Both the position numbers and the translations under genes were made by a program. Positions 35,285 to 44,236 of a DNA stretch of 64,000 bases are shown one piece after another. The notes below the pieces were generated by a model. The model saw only the letters and a list, made by a program, of their open reading frames with translations, ran no database searches and was not told the origin of the DNA. Within the stretch, counting starts at the first letter, position 1. Every line of letters begins with the position of its first letter. The stretch comes from Psychrobacter fozii (GTDB lineage: Bacteria > Pseudomonadota > Gammaproteobacteria > Pseudomonadales > Moraxellaceae), in assembly GCF_003217155.1 (NCBI RefSeq), contig NZ_QJSU01000012.1:34025-98024 (forward strand). The letters run 5' to 3'.

Positions 35285-36460
35285 TTATGCAGATATTTTC
35301 GGTAATTCAGACTCAACTAGAGACACCCAAACCTTTATACCAGTTTCAATAGCATCGTCATTGAAATCATAGGCTGCATTGTGCAAAGGTTTGGACGGCG
35401 TACTGCCATCAACGCCCAACCAAAAATAAGCGCCTTTCACGACTTGGCTCATGAATGAGAAATCTTCAGAAGCCATTGATGGTTCTACGTCCGTGTTTAC
35501 CTTGTCAGCACCCAATGCTTTGGTAGCAGCTTCTTTTATTTCAAGATAAGCCTGACTGTCATTGGTGGTCACTGGATAACGGATATGATAATCCATCTCG
35601 CCTGTGACGCCATATAACGGTGGCAATGTCGTCACCATTTCTGTGAGCAAACTCTGTAGAGACTGGCGTACATCCATATCAAAACTACGTACCGTACCCT
35701 TTAGAATTGCTACATCAGGAATGACATTGGTCGTGTCCCCACTATTCATCTGCGTGACACTGATGACGCCTGACTGCAATGGTGATATGCGGCGCGAGAT
35801 AATCGACTGAATGTTCGTAATAAGTGCGGCACCCGCTGCAATAGGATCAGCGCCTAAATGCGGCATGGCAGCATGCGTGCCTTTACCAGTTAGGGTGATT
35901 TCAAACGTATCAAAAGACGCCATCATCGGACCATCATTCACGGCGATTTGACCCACAGGCAGACCCGGCCAGTTATGTAGCCCATAAACAGCATCCATTG
36001 GGAACTTATCAAATAAGCCATCATCGATCATGGCTTTAGCACCGCCCAAGACTTCTTCGGCAGGTTGAAAGATTAGGTGAATAGTACCGCTAAAATTCTT
36101 ATTTTCACTCAGATACTTAGCCGTACCTAGCAACACTGAAGTATGACCATCATGGCCACAGGCATGCATACAGTTTGCATGCGTAGACTTATGCTCAACG
36201 TCGTTTTGCTCTTCAATGGGCAAAGCATCGATATCGGCTCTTATGCCAATGGTAGGTCCTGTGCCGTTTTTTAATGTGCCGACAACGCCAGTACCACCCA
36301 ATCCTTGATGAACCTCAATTCCAAAAGACTGTAACTTATCAACGATAAATGACGAGGTTTTGAATTCTTTAAACCCTAGCTCAGGTTGGCTATGAATCTG
36401 TTTACGCCATTGTTTGACTTCGTCCAGTAATGCGTCATTAACCGACATTGAAACTGACAT
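35285..36460 (-). CDS. M20 family amidohydrolase, second copy
   Basis: This 391-residue enzyme is nearly identical to the one at 764-1927 and keeps all catalytic landmarks: HACGHDGHTS near residue 99, QPAEE near 135 and GKGTHAAMPH near 190. The N-terminus carries five extra residues. AAAGGAGAGAG precedes the ATG at 36460. It should cleave an N-acyl amino acid or similar amide and differs mainly at surface positions from its paralog, so the two may have the same substrate. It is followed by DUF3100, as at the left edge. It lies next to the mdc regulator, but no functional link is evident. Confidence 0.93.
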   Translation of the reverse strand: MSVSMSVNDALLDEVKQWRKQIHSQPELGFKEFKTSSFIVDKLQSFGIEVHQGLGGTGVVGTLKNGTGPTIGIRADIDALPIEEQNDVEHKSTHANCMHACGHDGHTSVLLGTAKYLSENKNFSGTIHLIFQPAEEVLGGAKAMIDDGLFDKFPMDAVYGLHNWPGLPVGQIAVNDGPMMASFDTFEITLTGKGTHAAMPHLGADPIAAGAALITNIQSIISRRISPLQSGVISVTQMNSGDTTNVIPDVAILKGTVRSFDMDVRQSLQSLLTEMVTTLPPLYGVTGEMDYHIRYPVTTNDSQAYLEIKEAATKALGADKVNTDVEPSMASEDFSFMSQVVKGAYFWLGVDGSTPSKPLHNAAYDFNDDAIETGIKVWVSLVESELPKISA

Positions 36461-36583
36461 TGACTCTCTCCTTTGAGATTATTTATTGATAAAAACCATG
36501 TAAAACTGATGCAGACTATTGCTATTCTCATATCACAGTAGCCACGCTTAAATACGCAAACTGATAGTAGTTTTTAGAAAAAC

Positions 36584-36610
36584 AAATAAGCCACTCAAAG
36601 TGGCTTATTT
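36584..36610. terminator. Hairpin terminator between acetamidase and M20 genes
   Basis: A perfect 12-base stem AAATAAGCCACT / AGTGGCTTATTT with loop CAA lies between two leftward genes and probably ends the acetamidase transcript. Confidence 0.65.
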
Positions 36611-36889
36611 TGTATAACCAGATATAGATGTGGCTTTGTTGTTTTTCTAAAGACAGTATATTAGCCTATCTACACGTATTGAGAAACCTAACTGTCACAA
36701 CTTTGGGCGAAATGCCCGTCTGTGAATGTATTAGCTTGATTTGTAGTCAACAAATAACCAGTAACTTGGACTTTGTACTGCTTGTTAATCACTCAATTAG
36801 AAACCCTTGAGAGCTATCATGCTGCCTTCAAGGGCTCTAACTAGAAGGGTTCTAACTAGCTGATGATAACTTTACTGTCATTTATTAAA

Positions 36890-38107
36890 TTACTTATCGA
36901 ACTCTTTAAAATCTGCTTTACGAATTTTAGCGTGGATGCCTTTGGTTTTATCCACGACCTGTGATACTTCAAAATCTGTAGCAGCACTGAGGTAAGCATA
37001 AGCGGTCGCTTCATCAATATCGTACTCTTGATTTAAAAAGCGGATGGCTTCACGAGTCGACTTTTTCATCGCTTCATCCAAATCTTCATCTAGCCCTGGC
37101 GTGATCCAAAACTCCGCATTTTCTGCTAAAGGTTGAACAATTTCTTTACCAGGGATTTTATCCTTGCCAGCTTTTAATAAGGTAAATTTGAACGTGGCAC
37201 GCGCAGAGGCTTCAAGTGCCGTTAACGCAACCTCACCATCGCCTTGTGCAAAGTGACTGTCACCCGTGTAAAACAACGCGCCAGCAACTTGTACAGGGTA
37301 GTAAACGGTTGAACCTGCACCCAATTCATTGATATCGATGTTGCCGCCATACATAGCAGGTGGCACAGAGTGTACTTTATCTGAGGTATTGGCTGCGACG
37401 CCCATCAAACCCATAAAAGGCTCAAGTGGAAAACGGATAGATTTGCCAGAGTCGGTCTTTAGCACACCCTCATAGTCGCCTTTGGCATTTTTTTCTATCG
37501 GGGTAAACACGGACACATTGCCATAACGCTCAGGATGAGCAGCGGAAGCATTGGCTTGTTTTGGAATTTTCGGGAACTCTCCTGCTAAAGCACCTTTACC
37601 ATGGCGATTAGAGATAACGCCATAAGGCACTCGCGGCTCAACTTTGATGACTTCTACTTTTAAAATATCGCCCGGTTGTGCGCCTTTAATCTCAATCGGT
37701 CCTGTCACAATATGCGGGCCATCTTTATCAAAGTCATGATCTAATTTGGATTGCGTGATTTTCTTTGCTTCATCCAAGATGAATTCATCTTTGACCCCTT
37801 TAGACTTAAAGTATTTGGCGGCATCACGCCCCTGATCTTCGAGCAAGCCTTCATGTGAGACTGTATCAAACGTTACCACGCTACCAGAGGTCACGGACAT
37901 AATAGGTTTGGCATCTTTGTTCGGCAAATACCCCCACGTTATCGTATCTAGAGTCGAAGGTACGTAATAATTCCCTTTGTATTCGCCATTTGTTAGCTGC
38001 GTGGGTTTATCTGACATCTGCTTAAGCACAGTAAAGTCTTCTGCCTGAGCTGCCGATACGCCTAGTGCACTGAGAACGAATAATGAAAGAACTGTATTTT
38101 TAAACAT
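36890..38107 (-). CDS. Acetamidase/formamidase family protein, exported
   Basis: This 405-residue FmdA/AmdA-family amidase has a Sec signal peptide (MFKNTVLSLFVLSALGVSAA, then QAED), so it acts in the periplasm, unlike the cytoplasmic enzymes of most family members. The motifs DTVSHEGL, GPIEIKGAQPGDILKVEV, and GDSHFAQGDGEVALTALEAS near residue 290 are typical. The ATG at 38107 after AAGGGTAT gives a clean signal peptide; the in-frame start at 38152 would bury it. It hydrolyses short amides to acid and ammonia in known relatives. Its substrate is uncertain. Confidence 0.92.
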   Translation of the reverse strand: MFKNTVLSLFVLSALGVSAAQAEDFTVLKQMSDKPTQLTNGEYKGNYYVPSTLDTITWGYLPNKDAKPIMSVTSGSVVTFDTVSHEGLLEDQGRDAAKYFKSKGVKDEFILDEAKKITQSKLDHDFDKDGPHIVTGPIEIKGAQPGDILKVEVIKVEPRVPYGVISNRHGKGALAGEFPKIPKQANASAAHPERYGNVSVFTPIEKNAKGDYEGVLKTDSGKSIRFPLEPFMGLMGVAANTSDKVHSVPPAMYGGNIDINELGAGSTVYYPVQVAGALFYTGDSHFAQGDGEVALTALEASARATFKFTLLKAGKDKIPGKEIVQPLAENAEFWITPGLDEDLDEAMKKSTREAIRFLNQEYDIDEATAYAYLSAATDFEVSQVVDKTKGIHAKIRKADFKEFDK

Positions 38108-38449
38108 AGAATATACCCTTGATAAATGAAACATAACAACAATGTTTTGCATCTAAGGTAGCGCAAGTTTTATGCCACAGAAAAATCCGTCTTATCGCTT
38201 AATTTGAGTAGAAAAAGCACTGTTTTGATACAACTTACTGCTCCAGTGAGGTGCTTTTATATATAAAAAGAATGGTTTTAGTGCATGTTCATATAAATGC
38301 CATATGGCATGTGTAAACAATACTTAATGACAATCGTTACCTTTCTTCAAGTTTCATAAATATACGTAACATTGCAATCGTTTATCATCTCTTCTATCGA
38401 ACGTGTAACGCGTTACCACTGTGCTGTACCACAATAGGAAATAACAATA
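38108..38449. promoter_or_regulatory. Divergent promoter region
   Basis: This 342-base region lies between the acetamidase gene and a small secreted-protein gene. It presumably carries both promoters. I see AT-rich stretches, including TATATATAAAAAG near 38260 and an imperfect dyad GCCATATGGC at 38299-38308, but nothing decisive. Confidence 0.35.
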
Positions 38450-38803
38450 ATGAAAAAACTAATAATAAGCCTAATGCTAGCAACCTCTACTTGCGTTGCT
38501 ATGATGGGATCAGCCAACGCGGCGCTACACGACTCATCAAAATACAGCACCCAAGTACAAAACCATAAAGATAATGACAGTGCACATAAAAATAAAGCAG
38601 TAACGCAGCAGACAGCCAAGCAGCAACCAGCGGCTAAAGTCGTCAAAAAGACTGGCCAGACCAATAATAAAAAGCAGTCTGTAAACACAAAAGCTGTCAC
38701 GCCAAAAAAATCTACAGCACAACAACAACCTAGCAAGTCTAAAAACGTAACATCTGACCATAAATCGAAAGACAGTAAATACGACAAAAATCATAAGTCT
38801 TAA
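38450..38803 (+). CDS. Small basic periplasmic protein, Lys/Gln-rich
   Basis: This 117-residue protein has a clear signal peptide (MKKLIISLMLATSTCVAMMG, then SANA). Its mature part is low-complexity, rich in Lys, Gln, Ser and Asn, with repeated TPKKS/QQP-type motifs and no predicted fold. AGGAAATAAC precedes the ATG. I do not recognise it. Similar secreted basic low-complexity proteins occur in Moraxellaceae without known function. It might bind nucleic acid or polyanionic cell-wall material, but that is speculation from charge alone. Confidence 0.75.
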   Translation: MKKLIISLMLATSTCVAMMGSANAALHDSSKYSTQVQNHKDNDSAHKNKAVTQQTAKQQPAAKVVKKTGQTNNKKQSVNTKAVTPKKSTAQQQPSKSKNVTSDHKSKDSKYDKNHKS

Positions 38804-38932
38804 TTAAGTAAAAAATCTCGACTGTGATATTAGGTATCTTTAACAGATATCCAATATCACGCTCTAATACTGGTTACGCTATATCCTGCTAGCAATGTAG
38901 TAGCCTATTTTCTGTGTAAAAGGAGTTTTATC

Positions 38933-39250
38933 ATGAAATACAAACTGACTCGTACCAATCAACAGTTACTACTGGGCTTAGCCGTATTTGGATCGACCAT
39001 CATGCCGGTGACTTCTGCAGTTGCTATATTGCCACTGGGCTCAGAGTTTTTTCAGACAGAGTTATCTGAAACCACGTCTAGCACCGAAACAGCATTGATT
39101 AAAAAAGCGTTATCCAAAGAAGGCAATTTGAAGAGAGAGAACGAACATCTCACAGCTTTTAGTAATAAATCAAAATTTTCAACGTTAATTAGAGAAAGTA
39201 AGCAGTTTAGAGATCTTGAAAAACACAACACCGATATACTGCATGACTAA
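38933..39250 (+). CDS. Small exported protein of unknown function
   Basis: This 105-residue protein has AAAAGGAGTTTTATC before its ATG, a likely signal peptide (residues 1-30, ending TSAVA) and a mature part of mostly charged helices (TETALIKKALSKEGNLKREN). No domain is recognised. It follows the basic secreted protein by 129 bases on the same strand and may share its expression. A family B repeat lies 25 bases downstream. Confidence 0.65.
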   Translation: MKYKLTRTNQQLLLGLAVFGSTIMPVTSAVAILPLGSEFFQTELSETTSSTETALIKKALSKEGNLKRENEHLTAFSNKSKFSTLIRESKQFRDLEKHNTDILHD

Positions 39251-39274
39251 AAACCTCTTAGACGTGATAAGTGG

Positions 39275-39339
39275 TTAGGGCGTATCCTCAATTCAATCGA
39301 TAGTCATCTAAATGGGTTAAAAACGGGGACACGCCCTAG
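39275..39339. repeat. Short family B repeat (deleted copy)
   Basis: The ends TTAGGGCGTATCCTCAATTCAAT and GGGGACACGCCCTAGT correspond to the ends of the longer element at 45922-46095, but only 65 bases remain. It looks like an internal-deletion derivative. Confidence 0.6.
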
Positions 39340-39411
39340 TATCCAAATATTGGAAGAGCACCTATTTTTTGAGTGATATGTTTCTTAAGTAATAGGTTGC
39401 TATGAAAAGGG

Positions 39412-39825
39412 CTAAATACTTTTGGGCGGTACAGAATACGTGCCAACTACGTGAGCCACGACATCATCAGAGCCTTCTGAATAAAGAGACACCTCACCTA
39501 CTATCAGCGTACGCCCTACTTTCATCAAGGTACATTCGGCGATAATACGAGCATCTGCTGATGGCTTTCGCAAAAAGTTGATGGTCAGACTTGTCGTTAC
39601 TGTCAGTGGGACGATGCCGATTCTTCCGAGTATCGCCACATAGATGGCGACATCAGCCACGGCCATCATGACGGGGCCAGAGACTGTGCCACCAGGGCGC
39701 AGCTCATCTATACCAATATCGTGCGATAAAATCGCGCCCTTTTCACTGACTGCCTCGACGACACATTTGGTTTGTGGAAACTCCAATGCCATAAAGGCAC
39801 TGATTTCTTCTTTGGTTGCAGACAT
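39412..39825 (-). CDS. PaaI family (hotdog-fold) thioesterase
   Basis: This 137-residue hotdog-fold acyl-CoA thioesterase-like protein has the helix segment GGTVSGPVMMAVADVAIYVA near residue 42, with the aspartate used by PaaI-type enzymes, and the beta strands VTTSLTINFLRKPSADARII (residues about 77-96). AAGGAAG precedes the ATG. It lies alone. Members of this family cleave aromatic or short acyl-CoA thioesters. The substrate cannot be given. Confidence 0.88.
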   Translation of the reverse strand: MSATKEEISAFMALEFPQTKCVVEAVSEKGAILSHDIGIDELRPGGTVSGPVMMAVADVAIYVAILGRIGIVPLTVTTSLTINFLRKPSADARIIAECTLMKVGRTLIVGEVSLYSEGSDDVVAHVVGTYSVPPKSI

Positions 39826-39951
39826 AATTCTTCCTTGAATTGAATGGTCCTTGTTGTTTTGCCTGATATATTTCTACAGTTTTTTTAGGTAACAAAGTAA
39901 AAGAGTCTTCACTTTTTTAGTAATTTAAATCACGCACCCTCTGTTCACATA

Positions 39952-40494
39952 TCAATGTATCACTGGCGTGCCTTCCGTACTAAAGGCAAATCCTTTATTG
40001 CTAAAGTTACCAATCATAACGGCTTCGATAACTGGTTTAACCGTTTCATCTATGCCTTCGACTTCGATAATAAAGTTGGCACCTGAGCCACCTTTGTTCT
40101 CTTCTTTTTCGACGATATAATTGAGCGTGGCCATCGCTGGTAGCTCGATGGGTTTGTTTAGATATGACTTTACCAGTGCCCCATCCGTATCGTAATAATC
40201 AATTTTATTGATATACAGTGATTTTTTGAACGTCGTATTACGCACGCTCAGCGTCGCCGACAGTAGCACTTTGCGAGCGTCTCTATCGGTATAGATATCA
40301 GAATAAATCGGCACGTAAAAGGTTTGCTTATAACCGAACTGACTGTGATCCACGTCTGAGGTAATCTCTAATGCTTCAATCGGATCTTTTTGATGCTCGG
40401 ATAGAAGGACGTTCGGGTCTTGTGCGGACTCATCACAGCCTGACAGCAGTGCCATTACAGCGATCAATAGAACGGAGACTCTGCGCTTATTCAT
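39952..40494 (-). CDS. DUF3124 lipoprotein
   Basis: This 180-residue protein has a lipobox (ALLSGC) and the signature text of DUF3124: FYVPIYSDIYTDRDARKVLL, TLSVRNTTFKK and GGSGANFIIEVEG. It is envelope-anchored and of unknown function. CAGGGGAAT precedes the ATG. It lies 69 bases downstream of the KtrA-like gene on the same strand, after a run of imperfect repeats (TTTTTACACCTTTA, three times at 40547-40580) and may be cotranscribed with the potassium transporter genes. Confidence 0.88.
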   Translation of the reverse strand: MNKRRVSVLLIAVMALLSGCDESAQDPNVLLSEHQKDPIEALEITSDVDHSQFGYKQTFYVPIYSDIYTDRDARKVLLSATLSVRNTTFKKSLYINKIDYYDTDGALVKSYLNKPIELPAMATLNYIVEKEENKGGSGANFIIEVEGIDETVKPVIEAVMIGNFSNKGFAFSTEGTPVIH

Positions 40495-40563
40495 AATAAT
40501 TCCCCTGTGGCCTCAGCATCACTGCGATTGGCAAACCGTTATTTGATTTTTACACCTTTATTT

Positions 40564-41268
40564 TTACACCTTTATTTTTACACCCACACTACGTAAGAAC
40601 TGGTTGATGTGTTTATTGGCACCATAAATAACCAATACATCTCGCTCTTGCAATACCTGCTCAGGCATCGCCAAACCTTGAATACTAGGCTTACTCTGCG
40701 TACGACCAAAGCTGTCTTCATAATACTCATAGCGCATGGTACTAAGCAATCGGATATTGAACCTTTGCTCCAACTGTAACTCATCAACAGTGTTACCGAT
40801 TAGAACGTTTGGAATCTTAATCTCTACCATACTGAAGTTATCGCTCAACTCAAACGAATCGACAAAGTAACGTAGCGACAGTCGTTTGGCCCAGCGATTG
40901 GCTGCTTCTTTTTCAGGGTGAATCAAATCATCTACACCGATAGCTTGTAAGACTTTTTCGTGCAGCGGGTTGATACTACGGCTGATTAAACGTTTGGCTT
41001 TTAAGGTTTTAAACAGTGCCGTTGCCATGACGTTCGCACCTTGGTCTTCCCCAATGGCTACGATAACAATATCAGTATCAGCGATTGGTAATCCACTAAC
41101 AGCATACTCGTCGGTGGCATCCATACAGAGAGTATGAGAGATGACTTCTTTATAGGCTTCTACCCTTTGCATACTACTATCAATGGCAATCACTTCATGG
41201 CCTTGACTGGTCAACGCCGAACCCAGCGATGCACCAAAATTCCCTAGACCTACGATGATATATCTCAT
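40564..41268 (-). CDS. KtrA/TrkA-type NAD-binding potassium channel regulatory subunit
   Basis: This 234-residue cytoplasmic protein has an N-terminal RCK/TrkA-N Rossmann domain (YIIVGLGNFGASLGSALTSQ, then the acidic VIAIDSS) and a C-terminal TrkA-C domain (about residues 140-225). It gates potassium uptake by the membrane subunit encoded 68 bases upstream on the same strand (41337-43097). AAGGTCATAAAG precedes the ATG. The single RCK domain indicates the KtrA type, not the duplicated TrkA of enterics. Confidence 0.94.
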   Translation of the reverse strand: MRYIIVGLGNFGASLGSALTSQGHEVIAIDSSMQRVEAYKEVISHTLCMDATDEYAVSGLPIADTDIVIVAIGEDQGANVMATALFKTLKAKRLISRSINPLHEKVLQAIGVDDLIHPEKEAANRWAKRLSLRYFVDSFELSDNFSMVEIKIPNVLIGNTVDELQLEQRFNIRLLSTMRYEYYEDSFGRTQSKPSIQGLAMPEQVLQERDVLVIYGANKHINQFLRSVGVKIKV

Positions 41269-41336
41269 AATCTTTATGACCTTCTTCTAGTATTTTTTGC
41301 TATTTTTTAAAAGCGAACCCGTTTGTTTTTTATGAA

Positions 41337-43097
41337 TTAGTTAATCGTAATCTCTTCAGTGGGATAGCGATAATTGCGTTGGCGCATATTTTTGAGCAGC
41401 GCAATAAATATCGTCAGCATACTAACTCGCCCAACGAACATAATGACCGAAACCACGATTTTACTGAAATCTGATAAGCCTGCTGTTAGATTCAAGCTTA
41501 GCCCCACCGTGCTATAAGCTGAGAAACACTCAAACACCACTTTAATCAAATCCAGCTCTGGCTGATCATAACTAATGAGCGTTACGCCCGTACCGATGAC
41601 GAGTAGCGACAGCCACATAATAGAAAATGCGCGGCGTACGGAAATCTCAGCAATCTCTCGTTTGAATATCTCTATCTTGGTCTGCCCACGTGCCAGACTC
41701 AACGTATTCAATAGCGCAATCGCAAAGGTACTGGTTTTAATACCACCACCTGTCGAGTTTGGCGAGGCACCAATCCACATCAAAAATATCGTCAGCATCA
41801 CGGTCGGAAACGTGAGCGTACCCATATCGATGACATTGAATCCTGCGGTACGCGGAGTAGCAGCAGTAAAGAAGCCAGTCACTAGCTTTCCAAAGAAGCT
41901 GGTATGCTCAGCGAGCACGTTATTGTATTCAAATATCATCACGCCGATCAGACCAACCAGCAATAATGCACCTGTGGTAATCAAAGTAATACGGCTATTA
42001 ATATTGAGCAACCAAGGCTGATAAATGTAGCGCTGGTCATGACGATATATCAGCCGCTGAGCACGATGACGCAAATATCTCAGTACATTGACGACGATGG
42101 TGAAACCCATACCACCAAAGATAAATGTCATGGCAATGATAAGCTGTAGTGGATAATTAAAACGGAGCGACTCGTCATACAAGCCCGCACTAAAGGTAGA
42201 AAACCCCGCATTACAAAAAGCAGAAATCGCATGAAAGACAGAAAAGAATAATTGCTCAGACCAACTCATATCAGGGATGTCGTAGATGCTAATATAAATC
42301 AGAGCCGCCGCCACTGCCTCGACAGCAAAGGTGACGTACAAGATAGATTTGAGTGTCGAGACCACATTACCCATACCGCGCATGTAAGACATCTCGCTGA
42401 TACTTGCTTGCGTCTCATAGCTGACGCCGCCCTTAAAAAAGTAGCTAAAATACGTCACAAAGGTCAGAATACCCAAGCCGCCGATTTGTATCAGCCCCAT
42501 GATGATGACTTGGCCGAAAGTCGTAAAATAGGTCGCCGTATCGACAACGATAAGCCCCGTCACACAAACCGCACTGGTCGCCGTAAAGAGTGCATCAACA
42601 AAAGACAACGGTTGCGTCGTCGCATTGGGCATCATTAGTAGTAGCGCGCCAACCAATATCACTACTAAAAAGCTCAGAATAAAAAACTGTGCGGGGTGCA
42701 GAAAGGTACGATTGAGATTAAAATTATGATCAGAGAGTTCGCGGATAAAGGTGACGAACACGGCTATTTTGATTGCAACAAATCCATCAACCGCAGCGGA
42801 CAATCCCGAGCGCACTAGGTCTGTGAAATGCGCGGTTAATAGAATGATAATTGCGATGCTGGTCAGTGCGTCAAAGACAGCAACTTTGTTAAAAGTTAGC
42901 GGCTTTTCTGTGTAGATATAGCGACCAGCAGTCACTATAAAACTTAAAAAGATAATCACTAGATAAAAAATATGGAACACTTGCTGTAGCCACGTCGGTA
43001 GTGTAAAACCACTATCGAATAGAGCAATCGCTACTCCGATGACACTAATGAGAATCGTAAAATTGTTTAATAATCGATAACGCGTGGCTGCATTCAT
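41337..43097 (-). CDS. KtrB/TrkH-type potassium uptake membrane subunit
   Basis: This 586-residue inner-membrane protein has the four M1-P-M2 repeats of the SKT potassium transporters. The filter-type segments are DALFTATSAVCVTGLIVVDT, AISAFCNAGFSTFSAGL, TAATPRTAGFN and ECFSAYSTVGLSLNLT. It is longer than typical KtrB because of an N-terminal stretch of about 130 residues with three or four extra helices. The ATG at 43097 is the first; an in-frame TTG at 43118 is possible and both have weak ribosome-binding sites. It forms an operon with the KtrA-like gene. Confidence 0.93.
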   Translation of the reverse strand: MNAATRYRLLNNFTILISVIGVAIALFDSGFTLPTWLQQVFHIFYLVIIFLSFIVTAGRYIYTEKPLTFNKVAVFDALTSIAIIILLTAHFTDLVRSGLSAAVDGFVAIKIAVFVTFIRELSDHNFNLNRTFLHPAQFFILSFLVVILVGALLLMMPNATTQPLSFVDALFTATSAVCVTGLIVVDTATYFTTFGQVIIMGLIQIGGLGILTFVTYFSYFFKGGVSYETQASISEMSYMRGMGNVVSTLKSILYVTFAVEAVAAALIYISIYDIPDMSWSEQLFFSVFHAISAFCNAGFSTFSAGLYDESLRFNYPLQLIIAMTFIFGGMGFTIVVNVLRYLRHRAQRLIYRHDQRYIYQPWLLNINSRITLITTGALLLVGLIGVMIFEYNNVLAEHTSFFGKLVTGFFTAATPRTAGFNVIDMGTLTFPTVMLTIFLMWIGASPNSTGGGIKTSTFAIALLNTLSLARGQTKIEIFKREIAEISVRRAFSIMWLSLLVIGTGVTLISYDQPELDLIKVVFECFSAYSTVGLSLNLTAGLSDFSKIVVSVIMFVGRVSMLTIFIALLKNMRQRNYRYPTEEITIN

Positions 43098-43283
43098 AGC
43101 CTGAGTCCATGACAACAATAACCACGATACTTATACTCCTTTTTTATCGTATCTACAAAAAGTGATTTAAGTTAATCGTAACCAATTATTGAGCCAGAAT
43201 AGACACTAATTGTGAAAGCAACATGAAAGGATACTCGCAAGGACATCGCGTATTTAATAGATTTTCAGTTTGATAGCTATTTG

Positions 43284-44228
43284 CTAAACATCCTCTTTGG
43301 CTACCCTCGCTATTTTCACTCCACCCCATGTCACTAGAGCTACGCCAATGGCTATTAATGTAGCCCCTAAGAATAAGCCTTCTGGTGGCTGCTCTCCTTG
43401 CAAAAATATAGCGACAGGTACACCGACAATTGCCCCTACCGATCCTAACAAGCTCAATAGCACTGGCCCACCTGTTTTTTGTAGCAGAAATAACAACAAA
43501 AACTGACCAGCAAACACACAAGATTGGACAGCGATTAAACCTAATGGCAACAGCCGTTCTCGTGGTATGTCGATAGAAAAGTCAGATAAAGTACTAAAGA
43601 GCATCAGCAACAGAGCCGCCGCGATCAGCATACCTGGAGCGAGTGCGCTAGGAGATGCCTTATCAGGCCAACGTAGTGTGCGATATATATTGCCAATGGC
43701 GAGTAAGACAGGACCGCAAAGCGCGATTAATATCCAAAAAATACTGGCATCTGGCGCAGAGAATTTATGCACAGCCAATACCCCAGCCCCCAACAGTGCG
43801 GTAGCCACGCCAGAAGCACGGATGACATTGAATGTCTCTATGCGTAGGGCCAGTGCCCCGAGGTAGGTAAGAAGTGGTGGTAGCGAGATAGTCAGCGCAA
43901 CGAAACCTGCCCCGACATGAGGGATAGCAGAAAACAGCAATAAATTGGAACCTGCAACGCTGACCAGTGCCGCGATAAAATAGTACTCAAAGCTACGCGT
44001 GCTAAACGGCGGGGACTCATGCCTTACTAGTGCAACAATTGATAAAATGAAGGCCGCACCAGTGATAGACCAAAACAGAAAGGCTAATGGCGTCAAACCT
44101 ATGTCGCCTGCATATTTCGCCAAATTGGTTGAGATACCGGTGAGTGCACCGCCAGTCAACAAGCAAGCGAAAGGAATCAGCCATGTGTTTCTGTTGCGAG
44201 ATATTTGCTGTTCCGTAGGCTCACTCAT
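43284..44228 (-). CDS. EamA/DMT superfamily transporter
   Basis: This 314-residue inner-membrane protein has about ten helices in two EamA repeats (ACLLTGGALTGISTNLAKYA near residue 20; the second half contains LLSLLGSVGAIVGVPVAIFL). The ATG at 44228 lies 8 bases after the stop of the amine oxidase gene, with AGGATCG as ribosome-binding site; the longer reading frame to 44309 would overlap the oxidase. Cotranscription with the oxidase suggests export or import of an amine, its precursor or product, but the substrate is unknown. Confidence 0.92.
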   Translation of the reverse strand: MSEPTEQQISRNRNTWLIPFACLLTGGALTGISTNLAKYAGDIGLTPLAFLFWSITGAAFILSIVALVRHESPPFSTRSFEYYFIAALVSVAGSNLLLFSAIPHVGAGFVALTISLPPLLTYLGALALRIETFNVIRASGVATALLGAGVLAVHKFSAPDASIFWILIALCGPVLLAIGNIYRTLRWPDKASPSALAPGMLIAAALLLMLFSTLSDFSIDIPRERLLPLGLIAVQSCVFAGQFLLLFLLQKTGGPVLLSLLGSVGAIVGVPVAIFLQGEQPPEGLFLGATLIAIGVALVTWGGVKIARVAKEDV

Positions 44229-44236
44229 CAACGATC

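Noticed and set aside
38413..38794. Cys/Leu/Phe-rich ORFs on the minus strand
   Set aside because: They are antisense to the Lys/Gln-rich secreted protein; the sense protein has a signal peptide and a ribosome-binding site.
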